A stretch of DNA of 64,000 nt from Trueperella bonasi (GCF_030811535.1 NZ_JAUSQX010000001.1:434001-498000); one strand, 5' to 3'. Counted from the stretch's first letter, positions 25,457 through 35,429 are shown. A program made the numbers and translations. Notes: generated from the sequence alone by a model not told the origin.

Positions 25457-26149
25457 ATGTGGACCAACCTCCCCCGCGCGGGATTCGACACCGAAACAAC
25501 CGGCGTCAGCGTAACGAACGATCGCATTGTGACGGCCGCGATCATTATTCACGACGGTGAGCACGAGGAGCGCTATACGTGGCTTGCCGACCCGGGCATT
25601 GAGATTCCCGCTGCCGCCACCGCGATTCACGGCATCACCACCGAGAGGGTGCGGAAAGAGGGGCGGCCAAGCACCGATGTGCTCGCCGAGGTTGCCGAAA
25701 TTCTGGAACGGCACATGGCGAACGGCAATCCCGTGGTTGCCTACAATGCTTCCTACGATTTCACCCTGCTTGAAAATGAACTGGCCCGGCATGGCCTGCC
25801 AACGCTCGCGCAACGGCTCGGAGGCCGGGTGCACCCCGTCGTCGACCCGTACTATCTTGACCGGCACGTGGATCGCTACCGCAAAGGCAAGCGCACACTC
25901 GAATACTTGGCGGCCCACTATGGGGTGCCAGCCGATGAGAATTTCCACGATGCCGAGGGCGACGTTTTAATGACCTTACGCGTGCTCGATACGATTTTGG
26001 CCAAATATCCCGAACTTGGCCAGACACCGCTTGATGTGATTGAAAATGATCAACGGGCCGCCTATGAAGAATTCACGGACTTCATATCACGGCGCTATCC
26101 TCGCCGGACTGGGGAGCCGCGCGGTTGGCCGGTGTCCCTCATGTCATGA
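25457..26149 (+). CDS. DnaQ-like 3'-5' exonuclease
   Basis: A DEDDh exonuclease of 230 aa, similar to actinobacterial stand-alone DNA polymerase III epsilon-type proteins. The four motifs are visible: FDTETTGV (Exo I), HGITTERV, YNASYDFTLLENEL (Exo II) and HDAEGDVLMT (Exo III, with His and Asp). AAGGAG lies 5 bases before the ATG at 25457; an ATG one codon earlier is too close to it. A much longer open frame upstream is antisense to guaB3 and is not part of the gene. Its TGA overlaps the start of the binding-protein gene. Confidence 0.9.
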   Translation: MWTNLPRAGFDTETTGVSVTNDRIVTAAIIIHDGEHEERYTWLADPGIEIPAAATAIHGITTERVRKEGRPSTDVLAEVAEILERHMANGNPVVAYNASYDFTLLENELARHGLPTLAQRLGGRVHPVVDPYYLDRHVDRYRKGKRTLEYLAAHYGVPADENFHDAEGDVLMTLRVLDTILAKYPELGQTPLDVIENDQRAAYEEFTDFISRRYPRRTGEPRGWPVSLMS

Positions 26150-27147
26150 GGATAACTAGTTCGAGGTGGGGGCGCCGATTTTTATTCAAAATGACCGCCG
26201 CATTCGGCGTAGCTATCCTTACCGCAATCGTATTCTTTGCGATCTTTGCTCGTAGTCCAGACTTGACTGTTCTGTGTTCGAATAACCGCGAATCGTGCAT
26301 CGCGGTAGTTGAGGACTTTAACCAATCACGAGGGTATCGCGTCAAACTTCTGCGTGTTTCGACATCACAGGCTTTAGACCGCCTTCGAGGGGGGACGCAA
26401 GAGTTTGACGTCTGGATTGGAGGGCCAACGAGCGCATACGCGACCGCCGAAAGGGAAGGGTTTCTTGAACCTAGCGGGTTGGAGGTTAAAACACGGAGTG
26501 CTTCGATGACATCCGGCGCGTGGTTCGAAATTTACGGCGGAATTCTCTCCCTGTGTGTTGCGGATGGTATTGAGATCGACTCATGGGACGAACTAACGAA
26601 TCCCGATTTCCGAATCGTCGCTCCCAGTCCCCTAACTTCCGGCACAGCAGGAACTTTTCTTTCTTTCCAACATCTTCGGCTAGGAAATAACGTAACACCG
26701 TACTTGCGCCAACTACATACAAATCTTGTAACTTATACCGATTCTGGCATTGCACCAGCCCACATTGTTGCGATCGGGCATGCGGACGTGGGAATAACCT
26801 TCGCTCCTTACTGCGAAAGGCTGCGTGCTGATGGAGCTAAAGTGCACACCGTCTTTCCAAAGGAGGGCACTGACTATGAAGTTGGCGGAGCCGCTCTTCT
26901 TCACGGCGCACGAAACCGCGAAATTGGAATCGAGTTCCTCGAATATGTCACGAGCGAAGAAGGGCAGCGCATTGGCGCACGTGCTGGACATCAAGTTCCT
27001 ATTATTTCAAGCGAAGGCCACACTCTAGACGATCAATTATCCGAGCTAGAGGTGCCGCTTCTCCGCACCGATCCACGGCTACTCGCAGAAATTCTCCCGG
27101 GTCTGGTCGATGCGTGGAGACGGGAGGTTTACCATGCCCGCTCTTAG
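26146..27147 (+). CDS. ABC transporter substrate-binding protein, AfuA/HptA-like
   Basis: An extracytoplasmic binding protein of 333 aa of the iron/organophosphate cluster. It starts with a basic stretch and one hydrophobic helix (AAFGVAILTAIVFFAIF) without a lipobox, so it may be anchored. The body has the fold's typical segments: FDVWIGGPTSAYATAEREGFLEP, then LTSGTAGTFLS, HADVGITFAPYC and EFLEYVTSEEGQ. No tyrosine pair of ferric-binding FbpA is evident. The neighbouring antiporter and two-component genes make hexose phosphate or another organophosphate the likelier ligand, as for AfuA and HptA. The ATG overlaps the exonuclease stop (ATGA). Confidence 0.8.
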   Translation: MRITSSRWGRRFLFKMTAAFGVAILTAIVFFAIFARSPDLTVLCSNNRESCIAVVEDFNQSRGYRVKLLRVSTSQALDRLRGGTQEFDVWIGGPTSAYATAEREGFLEPSGLEVKTRSASMTSGAWFEIYGGILSLCVADGIEIDSWDELTNPDFRIVAPSPLTSGTAGTFLSFQHLRLGNNVTPYLRQLHTNLVTYTDSGIAPAHIVAIGHADVGITFAPYCERLRADGAKVHTVFPKEGTDYEVGGAALLHGARNREIGIEFLEYVTSEEGQRIGARAGHQVPIISSEGHTLDDQLSELEVPLLRTDPRLLAEILPGLVDAWRREVYHARS

Positions 27148-28636
27148 GCTGACAAAAACTCCTAGATCCTTGTGTTTTCTGACGATTCTTACAATTCCGA
27201 GCATGGTCCTTCTTGTCGATGAGATTATTTTGCGCACTTTCGTCAAGTCGTTGCTGGTAACGTTACCGATTGCATTTTGCTGCACGTTAATCGCGTTTCC
27301 ACTTACAATTTTTGGCCGAGTATTTCACAAGAAAATAGCCACCATCCTTATTTTTTCTTCAGTCGCTTTCCTTTTGCTACCAGCTCCGGCAATCACGCTT
27401 ATTCTCTTCAACTGGATCGCACCTTATTCATTCGATGCTTACGTGAGCACTGTGGCATTCGCATGCTTCCCAATAGCATTCGTTACTCAATACATCGTGT
27501 TTAACGTGTCTGCTCACCAACTTGTGGCTGCCAGCCAAACGCATCATTCCATAGTTCATTCCCTAACGAAGCTCTATCCAGACCAACTGCGTAGAGCGCT
27601 TGTCGCACCCACAATTTCAACGGGTGTTCTCATCACATTCGATCCGGGTATAGCAATGACTACGGGAACGACACAACCAGCATTTGGCCGGGCAGTTCTC
27701 GACTCACTTTCCTATTACGCCCCGCTACACGAACGAACAAACATTCTCATTCTGAGTGCGTTTGCGAGCCTGTGGATGGTCACGGCACACGCACGCCATG
27801 CGTCTAGTGGACTGCACGGTTTCGGCGCACGACCGAGAATGAAGCGCTGGCGCATCGTTCCGCGGCCTGAGTTTGCTGCACTTTGTTACATACTCTCAGC
27901 AGTTATTCTTGCTCTTTACTTCCTCGTATCTGGCCATTTGTTTGGCAGGGCCCTTCCACTATTTCCACATTCAGCGCACGCTCCGCTCGTAGTCACGTTA
28001 CTTTCCTCGCTCTTCATCATCACCGTCAGCCTTTTGCTCGCGAGCATAGTTGCCACATGGAGCTACTGGTTTAAAGTTAAACACCGTCCGGCCCTCATCT
28101 GGCTGCACATGTGGCTAGCAGGGATCGGTCTTACCTGCGGCGGACTCGTCGTAGATTCTGTGTCTCGGACATTAGGACGCTTTGGACTGCCGCCTCTCTC
28201 GGGTGGCGCGGGAGTCGCAGGCGGCGCGATAGCCATAGTTCTCAGTCAGTTCTTAGTCGCTTACCCCGTTCTTTTTCTGCTGATTACCTATTTGCTGAGG
28301 CGCAACGCCCCAATCATCGCCAGCGCATACGACGCTGGCGCCAGTCGAGCTAGGGTATTCTTTTCTCTGTTTTCACACATCTCACGCTCACACTGGCTAA
28401 TAGCCTGGGCTACGCTCGTTGCCTTCTTCATGACTCACGCCGCGCCGATCATTTTCGTCAGCTCACCCATTTGGCCGCAGCTGGGGCCGACCATCGCATT
28501 GGCAGCAAGTCAGGGAGCTATCGATAGACTGATCACGTTTTCCATGACTGGTTTCATCACCAGCACCTCATTTATTGGCTTATCAGCATTCGCGTTCACG
28601 CGCCTGACCAAAGGGGGATACGATGCCCGGGCTTGA
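27134..28636 (+). CDS. ABC transporter fused permease, FbpB/AfuB type
   Basis: A 500-aa membrane protein with about 12 hydrophobic helices, formed by two permease units in one chain as in FbpB/ThiP/AfuB. The second unit has a clear coupling (EAA) loop, SAYDAGASRARVFFSLFSHISRSHW. The first unit's equivalent (HHSIVHSLTKLYPDQLRRA) is degenerate. The ATG at 27134 follows GGGAGG and overlaps the binding-protein gene by 14 bases. The ATPase gene overlaps its end by 14 bases. Confidence 0.85.
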   Translation: MPALRLTKTPRSLCFLTILTIPSMVLLVDEIILRTFVKSLLVTLPIAFCCTLIAFPLTIFGRVFHKKIATILIFSSVAFLLLPAPAITLILFNWIAPYSFDAYVSTVAFACFPIAFVTQYIVFNVSAHQLVAASQTHHSIVHSLTKLYPDQLRRALVAPTISTGVLITFDPGIAMTTGTTQPAFGRAVLDSLSYYAPLHERTNILILSAFASLWMVTAHARHASSGLHGFGARPRMKRWRIVPRPEFAALCYILSAVILALYFLVSGHLFGRALPLFPHSAHAPLVVTLLSSLFIITVSLLLASIVATWSYWFKVKHRPALIWLHMWLAGIGLTCGGLVVDSVSRTLGRFGLPPLSGGAGVAGGAIAIVLSQFLVAYPVLFLLITYLLRRNAPIIASAYDAGASRARVFFSLFSHISRSHWLIAWATLVAFFMTHAAPIIFVSSPIWPQLGPTIALAASQGAIDRLITFSMTGFITSTSFIGLSAFAFTRLTKGGYDARA

Positions 28637-29669
28637 GGTCACCAACCTACAAGTTTCAAACCGTTTCTCGGGCACTTTCACCGTTGAGCCAGGGCAGATA
28701 CTTGCCGTCGTCGGGCCTTCAGGAAGTGGAAAAACTACGCTTGTTGAGGCGATTGCGGGGCTTGTCCCAGCATCCGGTTCGATAGCGTGGCAAGGCAAGG
28801 AAATCTCGAAATGTGCGCCGCAGAACCGGCCCACCGCTCTCGTCGCACAAACACCCGTCGTTTTCCCTGCTTTAACGGTTGCGGAAAACGTAGGATTTGC
28901 GCTTGATAACGCCAACATGTCAGAAGATATTCGCGTTTCACGTATTGACATCGCCCTTGCTGAAATGCGAATTACGGGAATCGCAGATCGACAACCTCAT
29001 ACTCTTTCCGGAGGTCAGGCACAGCGCACTGCTCTTGCGCGCACACTCGTACAAAGGCCAAGGATTCTTTTACTCGATGAACCTCTTGCGCATGTCGATT
29101 CCCATCTACGTATCGATCTTCAAGAAGTGTTGATCAACTATACGCGCGAACTTGGTGCCGCAACCATATACGTGACACACGATGTTGACGAAGCTTTTCA
29201 CGTTGCAGATCGCATCGCGATCATCCATCATGGAAGCATTCTGCAAACGTCTGATCCAAGAGAGGTATATGAGCGACCCTCATGCCGCCACGTCGCACAC
29301 ATTCTCGGTATCTCAAATATTTTTAGTTGCTTTGTCACTTCAAGTTCGCTAGGTGAGTGCCGTGCGCAGATTGGTAACGTAGAGCTGAGCGCACGAGGTG
29401 ATGTCAGCCGCGGCGAGGCACTGCTCTCATTTCCGGCCGAGTCCATTCGTTTCTCGGATCACGGGCTTATCCATGGGAAAGTTATGCGAAGCGTTTTCGT
29501 TCGATCGCACCTGTGGCATGACATTGAAACAAGCTTTGGGACTGTTCACGCGAGCACACCGACCACAGCACACATCCACCGAGGCGATCATGTTCATTTT
29601 GATATTGACTCACCGTGGATCATACCTAACGACGATTGCAACCCGCACAACCTTTCGAGAAGAAAATGA
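28623..29669 (+). CDS. ABC transporter ATPase, FbpC/AfuC type
   Basis: A 348-aa nucleotide-binding protein that powers the adjacent permease. It shows Walker A GPSGSGKTT, Q-loop VAQTPVVFP, signature LSGGQAQR, Walker B ILLLDEPLAHVD and the switch His in YVTHDVDE. A TOBE-type C-terminal domain follows (about 240-348), as in the FbpC/PotA subfamily. Its TGA overlaps the histidine kinase ATG. Confidence 0.92.
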   Translation: MPGLEVTNLQVSNRFSGTFTVEPGQILAVVGPSGSGKTTLVEAIAGLVPASGSIAWQGKEISKCAPQNRPTALVAQTPVVFPALTVAENVGFALDNANMSEDIRVSRIDIALAEMRITGIADRQPHTLSGGQAQRTALARTLVQRPRILLLDEPLAHVDSHLRIDLQEVLINYTRELGAATIYVTHDVDEAFHVADRIAIIHHGSILQTSDPREVYERPSCRHVAHILGISNIFSCFVTSSSLGECRAQIGNVELSARGDVSRGEALLSFPAESIRFSDHGLIHGKVMRSVFVRSHLWHDIETSFGTVHASTPTTAHIHRGDHVHFDIDSPWIIPNDDCNPHNLSRRK

Positions 29670-30457
29670 CAGTACTGATAACATTTCTTGTTCTTCTGAG
29701 CGTTGGTTTGGCTACCACATGTACATACTTATTTTTTCAAACACGCACCCGACCAGACGTGGATGCCACGATCTCAGAAGACACGAAACTACCCGCAGTG
29801 ATTTCACATGAATTACGAACCCCGCTCACGCTTATTCGAGGCGCTGCAGAGCTACTCGCAGAGGGCACACCCGGAACGTTGACCGACCTTCAGCAAGAGT
29901 TCGTAGGCACGATCCTTGACAACAGTCAGCTGGCTATCGATATTGCCGAAAACTTAGTGTCGAATATGCGATTATCGATATCTCAGCCAATTTTCACTCG
30001 AGTGGATGTTCGCCAAACAATAGCGCGAGCCGTCCGTGACATGCGTAGGTTCTCACCCGCTACTATTGAGGTTGACGCTCCGGGAGGACTACTGCCCATT
30101 TACGCTGATTCACAGCTTATCCACCAGCTAGTGTGGAACCTCGTCAACAATTCAGTTCGGCATGCGGGGCAAAATGCACTCATTCGCGTACGAGTCGCAA
30201 ATGGCGAAAACGGCGGTCTCCACCTTCGAATTTCGGACAATGGCAGGGGAATGACTCCCGAAGAGCTCAAAAACCTTTTCGTCCCTTTCGTGTCGGGAAC
30301 AGGAAGACGCCCCGGAGCTGGCATCGGAATGATGATTTGTCAAAAGATAGTCGAAGCGCACTCCGGGAAAATCATCGTAGATTCTGAGCCTGGCCGCGGC
30401 ACCACTTTTCATGTCGCGCTGCCTCCACAACCGAAATTGTTAGACTTTCAGGCATGA
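29666..30457 (+). CDS. Histidine kinase without extracytoplasmic sensor
   Basis: A 263-aa kinase with a single N-terminal membrane helix (about residues 3-24) and no periplasmic or PAS domain. A short linker leads straight to the H-box ISHELRTPLTLIRG (His48). The catalytic domain has the N-box LVWNLVNNSVRHA, G1 ISDNGRGMT and G2 GAGIGMMICQKIVEAHSG. It must receive its signal through the membrane helix or a partner. The overlapping ABC transporter genes are the obvious candidate, by analogy with PhoR-Pst and BceS-BceAB. Both ends overlap neighbours by 4 bases. Confidence 0.88.
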   Translation: MTVLITFLVLLSVGLATTCTYLFFQTRTRPDVDATISEDTKLPAVISHELRTPLTLIRGAAELLAEGTPGTLTDLQQEFVGTILDNSQLAIDIAENLVSNMRLSISQPIFTRVDVRQTIARAVRDMRRFSPATIEVDAPGGLLPIYADSQLIHQLVWNLVNNSVRHAGQNALIRVRVANGENGGLHLRISDNGRGMTPEELKNLFVPFVSGTGRRPGAGIGMMICQKIVEAHSGKIIVDSEPGRGTTFHVALPPQPKLLDFQA

Positions 30458-31164
30458 CAAAGCCTCTCGTCCTCGTCGTCGACGACGAAAAGCAAATGCT
30501 CTCGATAGTCACCTTTGCACTTAGCACTCAGGGATTCGACACTCGGACTGCTACGGATGTGGCAGGCGCGTGGAATCTTTTGACGACGACGGTTTTCGAC
30601 CTCATCGTGCTCGATATCATGCTGCCGCACGGTTCGGGTTTAGACCTAACTAGACGAATACGAGCAAACGGCATGACTACACCGATCATTTTACTCACCG
30701 CTCTTGATGCGGAACACAACCGAATTGCGGGACTTGAAGCGGGGGCCGACGACTATCTGGCAAAGCCATTCTCACCTCGCGAGCTCGCACTTCGAGCCGA
30801 AGCCATATATCGCCGCACATCTGCAATCGAACCGCCAAAGGACTGCTTTGGTCCTCTCACAGCTTCACGCACAGGGATTTACACCGAATCCACTCTGCTA
30901 ACGCTTAGCGCAACAGAGGCCCGCTTACTCAGGCGCCTCATTCGATACGCGCCGGAATCGGTTTCACACGTCCAATTACTCAATGAAGTATGGGAGACCA
31001 CTGATCGGTCGGGGGCATCCGACATGATCAAGAGTACGGTTTACCGCCTTAGACGCAGACTTAGACAACAAGGAGTCAAGCAGGTGTCAATTGTCACCGT
31101 GCCAGGCGGGTATCAACTTGTCGAAAGCTCCCCGTCCATCAACTCTAATATTCCCACTCGGTAA
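30454..31164 (+). CDS. OmpR/PhoB-family response regulator
   Basis: A 236-aa regulator. The receiver domain (about 1-115) has the acidic pair DDE at 10-12, phospho-acceptor Asp54 (LIVLDIMLP), a conserved Thr (LLTALD) and Lys (YLAKPFSPREL). The winged-helix domain (about 130-228) includes TATEARLLRRL.. and STVYRLRRRLRQQG. It is paired with the upstream kinase by a 4-base overlap. Repeated TGTTACT sites just downstream, in front of the antiporter gene, are its likely targets. Confidence 0.93.
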   Translation: MTKPLVLVVDDEKQMLSIVTFALSTQGFDTRTATDVAGAWNLLTTTVFDLIVLDIMLPHGSGLDLTRRIRANGMTTPIILLTALDAEHNRIAGLEAGADDYLAKPFSPRELALRAEAIYRRTSAIEPPKDCFGPLTASRTGIYTESTLLTLSATEARLLRRLIRYAPESVSHVQLLNEVWETTDRSGASDMIKSTVYRLRRRLRQQGVKQVSIVTVPGGYQLVESSPSINSNIPTR

Positions 31165-31219
31165 CAGAGCTGCCACCAACTGTTACTGCACAGAAAGATT
31201 TTGTTACTACGGCCACAGA
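31160..31219 (+). promoter_or_regulatory. Candidate response-regulator sites upstream of the antiporter
   Basis: TGTTACT occurs at 31181 and 31202, a period of 21 bases (two helical turns), each followed by CACAGA (31189 and 31214). An inverted copy, GGTAACAG, lies at 31160-31167 across the end of the regulator gene. Direct repeats at whole helical turns are typical of OmpR-family binding sites. The role is inferred. Confidence 0.55.
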
Positions 31220-31265
31220 ACAATAGAAGCACAGATGAACAATGTTGTTTGAATGGAGGACTTCT

Positions 31266-32684
31266 ATGTCACGCGCCGAGAGCACATCGGCACAGGAAAG
31301 CCGAAGTAAGTGGGGAATTTTAGCAGCCCCGTCACCGGCACCACGCCTTCCGAAAGAAAAGATCGATTCAACTTTTCGTAAGTACCGAGCTAGTTCATTC
31401 CTTGGAATTTTCATCGGGTATGCCGGATTCTATTTGATCCGTAATAACGTATCGCTAGTTTCTGGAATACTCAAAGAATACGACATTATGAATACCGTTG
31501 GGATCGGCATCGTTGCCAATGCCGTTCTCTTTTCCTATGGCTTATCAAAGTTCTTTATGGCCATGCTTTCCGACCGGGCAAACGCGAGATTCTTTTTACC
31601 CATCGGCCTTGCACTATCGGGCCTCATCAACATTCTCATAGGCATAGTGCCAGCATTGACAGCAACCGTTGGAATTTTCGCAACCGTCATGTTCATTAAC
31701 GGCTGGGTACAAGGTATGGGCTGGCCACCTTCAGGCCGCACGCTCGTGCAATGGTTCTCCACTAACGAACGTGGAAGTATGACGGCAATTTGGAACACCG
31801 CTCACAATGTGGGTGGTGCTGGCGTCGGTGCAGCTGCGGCATTTGCCCTTCATCACTGGGCCAGCTCGCCCGCCGATTGGACACCAGCTTTTTGGTTCCC
31901 TGGCGCAATAGCAATCGTGGTCGCACTTATTGCCTTCCTGCTCATGCGAGACAATCCAGAAGCCATGGGCTTACCACCTGTGGAAGAATGGCGCAATGAT
32001 CCCGCAAAGGTAGAGGGGACTGCCGAAGAAGCACAAGGTTCTTGGTGGCACATTGTTCGCAGGTATGTGCTGACGAATCCTGTGATCATTTTGCTGGCAG
32101 TTGCCAACGTCTTCGTGTATACGCTCAGATATGGCGTACTCAACTGGATCCCGGTCTACCTCACGGACGAAGTCGGCGCCGCGAACATCACTTCAGGCCT
32201 TGCTGGCTTCGCAATCTACGAACTTGCAGGAATTATTGGCACCCTTCTTTGCGGCTGGGTTTCTGACAAGATCTTTAAGGGATGGCGTTCGGGCGCTGGA
32301 ATTCTCTTCCTCGTTCTGACAGGTATTTCGATCATCGCATACTGGCAGCTACCCCAAGACGCACCAATTTGGATGTACTACGTCCTGATTGCGATGATCG
32401 GCGGACTCATCTATGGGCCGGTTATGCTGATCGGCCTTCAGGCCATAGATCTCTCTCCTAAATTTGTTGCCGGAACAGCTGCCGGGTTTACCGGACTATT
32501 CGGTTACCTTCTTGGAGCAAGCCTCGCCTCAACCGGCGTTGGCGTTCTCATTCACAAATTCGGTTGGGATATTACTTACATGTTCCTTGCTGGAGTCGTA
32601 GTTCTCGCGATTGTGCTCATGGTAATCGTCGGGCGCTACGAACGTCGCCTTATGGACGAACACACACGGCGCACGCAAGCCTAG
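31266..32684 (+). CDS. Organophosphate:phosphate antiporter (UhpT/GlpT/PgtP family)
   Basis: A major facilitator of the OPA family, which exchanges sugar phosphates, glycerol-3-phosphate or phosphoglycerate for inorganic phosphate across the membrane. The 472-aa protein has about 12 helices and the family signature GWVQGMGWPPSGRTLVQWFS followed by WNTAHNVGG. The ATG at 31266 follows GGAGGACTTCT. It has its own upstream region with repeated TGTTACT sites. In S. aureus and Salmonella such antiporters are induced by the adjacent HptARS or PgtABC systems. Which phosphate ester it carries cannot be read from the sequence. Confidence 0.9.
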   Translation: MSRAESTSAQESRSKWGILAAPSPAPRLPKEKIDSTFRKYRASSFLGIFIGYAGFYLIRNNVSLVSGILKEYDIMNTVGIGIVANAVLFSYGLSKFFMAMLSDRANARFFLPIGLALSGLINILIGIVPALTATVGIFATVMFINGWVQGMGWPPSGRTLVQWFSTNERGSMTAIWNTAHNVGGAGVGAAAAFALHHWASSPADWTPAFWFPGAIAIVVALIAFLLMRDNPEAMGLPPVEEWRNDPAKVEGTAEEAQGSWWHIVRRYVLTNPVIILLAVANVFVYTLRYGVLNWIPVYLTDEVGAANITSGLAGFAIYELAGIIGTLLCGWVSDKIFKGWRSGAGILFLVLTGISIIAYWQLPQDAPIWMYYVLIAMIGGLIYGPVMLIGLQAIDLSPKFVAGTAAGFTGLFGYLLGASLASTGVGVLIHKFGWDITYMFLAGVVVLAIVLMVIVGRYERRLMDEHTRRTQA

Positions 32685-32698
32685 CTTTCAAAACACGT

Positions 32699-32736
32699 TG
32701 CCCCGGAGATTGATTTTCACATCAGTCTCCGGGGCA
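32699..32736. terminator. Bidirectional terminator
   Basis: A stem of 16 bp with one mismatch (TGCCCCGGAGATTGAT with ATCAGTCTCCGGGGCA) lies between the convergent antiporter and guaB genes. Confidence 0.8.
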
Positions 32737-32758
32737 TTGCATTCCTGTGCCCTGAGCT

Positions 32759-34270
<1,512 letters not shown>

Positions 34271-34509
34271 TCATGTTCAGTGCTGGCTCCCAAGGCAATA
34301 TCCGAAGCACGTTCGCATGCGACCACGTGATTCGCCCGTTGATCGCAAAATTGCCGATTTCTGCTGTGCGGGCGGCCGGTTTCGATCATATATGAAATGT
34401 GAATTAGAACTATTCCAAAAACGGATTATTTCAGGTACCCTCGTCTCAGTGTTGAAGGTCGGGTCTCATTGCCGTTTAGGCAAAGCGGCCACGAAGGCAT
34501 GATAAGGAC

Positions 34510-34812
34510 GTGGTTGTGGTAGCTCGCATCAAGGATGTGCAGGGCGCACTCGTAGATTTTTGGGAATGGCAGGCGCTGGGATCATGCAACACGGTAGATC
34601 CCGAATTCTTCTTCCACCCGGAGGGCGAACGTGGCGGGCCGCGCAAGCGACGAATAGAACGCGCAAAGCGGATCTGCCGATCCTGCCCGGTGGTTGAGCA
34701 GTGCCGTGAATACTCGATTGTCAATCGCGAACCCTATGGTGTTTGGGGTGGCATGTCAGAAGAAGAGCGCCTGCGTGAAATCAGGAAGCGCAAGCACTCG
34801 CGAGCCTCTTAA
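34510..34812 (+). CDS. WhiB-family iron-sulfur transcription factor (WhiD/WhiB3-like)
   Basis: A 100-aa actinobacteria-specific regulator that binds a [4Fe-4S] cluster and interacts with the principal sigma factor. The four ligand cysteines are visible (GSC, then ICRSCPVVEQC), as is the GVWGG turn followed by MSEEERLREIRKRKH, the basic DNA-contacting tail. The REPYGVWGG and FFHPEGERG wording is closest to WhiD/WhiB3. GTG at 34510 follows AAGGA; a second GTG at 34516 is possible. The 251-bp region upstream holds no other gene that I can see. Confidence 0.92.
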   Translation: MVVVARIKDVQGALVDFWEWQALGSCNTVDPEFFFHPEGERGGPRKRRIERAKRICRSCPVVEQCREYSIVNREPYGVWGGMSEEERLREIRKRKHSRAS

Positions 34813-34823
34813 CACCCACTCAG

Positions 34824-34904
34824 GGAGCACCAATCGGCGCAGGGAGCGCCAAACGAGGGGGTGTTTCACCCGTTTGGCGCTCCGGTTAGGTCAGTTGGTG
34901 CTCC
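34824..34904. repeat. Nested perfect inverted repeats after whiB
   Basis: The outer arms GGAGCACCAA and TTGGTGCTCC (34824 and 34895) enclose inner arms GGAGCGCCAAACG and CGTTTGGCGCTCC (34843 and 34871). Both pairs are perfect and resemble each other in sequence. The structure starts 12 bases after the whiB stop and could terminate whiB. Confidence 0.75.
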
Positions 34905-34948
34905 GCAAACGGGGTTCGAGCACAAAGCAAGAGCCCAAGCACGCAGCA

Positions 34949-34979
34949 AGGGGGCGGACCCATCGCGGATCCGCCCCCT
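34949..34979 (-). terminator. groES terminator
   Basis: A GC-rich stem (AGGGGGCGGA with TCCGCCCCCT) lies 15 bases beyond the groES stop codon on the minus strand. Confidence 0.75.
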
Positions 34980-34993
34980 CAAACTTCAGCTAT

Positions 34994-35290
34994 TTAGCGA
35001 GTGACCACTGCAAGCACGTCGCGCTGGCTGAGGATGATGTACTCGTCCTCGCCATACTTAACCTCGGTGCCTCCATACTTGGAGTAGATCACAACATCGC
35101 CAACCGAAACGTCCATCGGGACGCGGTTGCCGTTGTCATCAACCCGGCCAGGCCCGACTGCAATAACGGTGCCCTCCTGGGGCTTTTCCTTTGCGGTGTC
35201 CGGCAAAACGAGTCCGGACGCGGTGGTTTCTTCAGCTGCAACCTGCTGGATGACGATGCGGTCATCGAGCGGCTTAATGGAAACCGACAT
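34994..35290 (-). CDS. groES: Co-chaperonin GroES
   Basis: GroES caps the GroEL chamber during protein folding. The 98-aa product shows the standard sequence: [13 protein letters not shown], the mobile loop [20 protein letters not shown], and the C-terminal strand [24 protein letters not shown] precedes the ATG. A CIRCE element lies upstream. No groEL follows; the gene ends in a terminator before whiB, so groES is monocistronic here. Confidence 0.97.
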   Translation of the reverse strand: MSVSIKPLDDRIVIQQVAAEETTASGLVLPDTAKEKPQEGTVIAVGPGRVDDNGNRVPMDVSVGDVVIYSKYGGTEVKYGEDEYIILSQRDVLAVVTR

Positions 35291-35402
35291 TCGGCTCCCC
35301 CTTCTGTCTCAAATGTAAACAATTTTCGCTGGCTAACCGCCGTCGCGGGGGCCGGTAAAAACCAGGCGTAGCTTTTGCTACCTATAGAACTCTAACCATC
35401 TT

Positions 35403-35429
35403 TTGGCACTCGAGCAAGGCGAGTGCCAA
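35403..35429 (-). promoter_or_regulatory. CIRCE element (HrcA operator) of groES
   Basis: The perfect inverted repeat TTGGCACTC-N9-GAGTGCCAA differs from the consensus TTAGCACTC-N9-GAGTGCTAA by one symmetric pair. It lies 112 bases upstream of the groES start. HrcA bound here would repress groES until heat shock. Confidence 0.9.

Noticed and set aside
26146-28636. Ferric-iron transporter (FbpABC) assignment for the ABC genes
   Set aside because: The permease and ATPase fit the Fbp family, but the binding protein shows no evident iron-binding tyrosine pair and the locus contains an organophosphate antiporter; left as an alternative rather than the main call.
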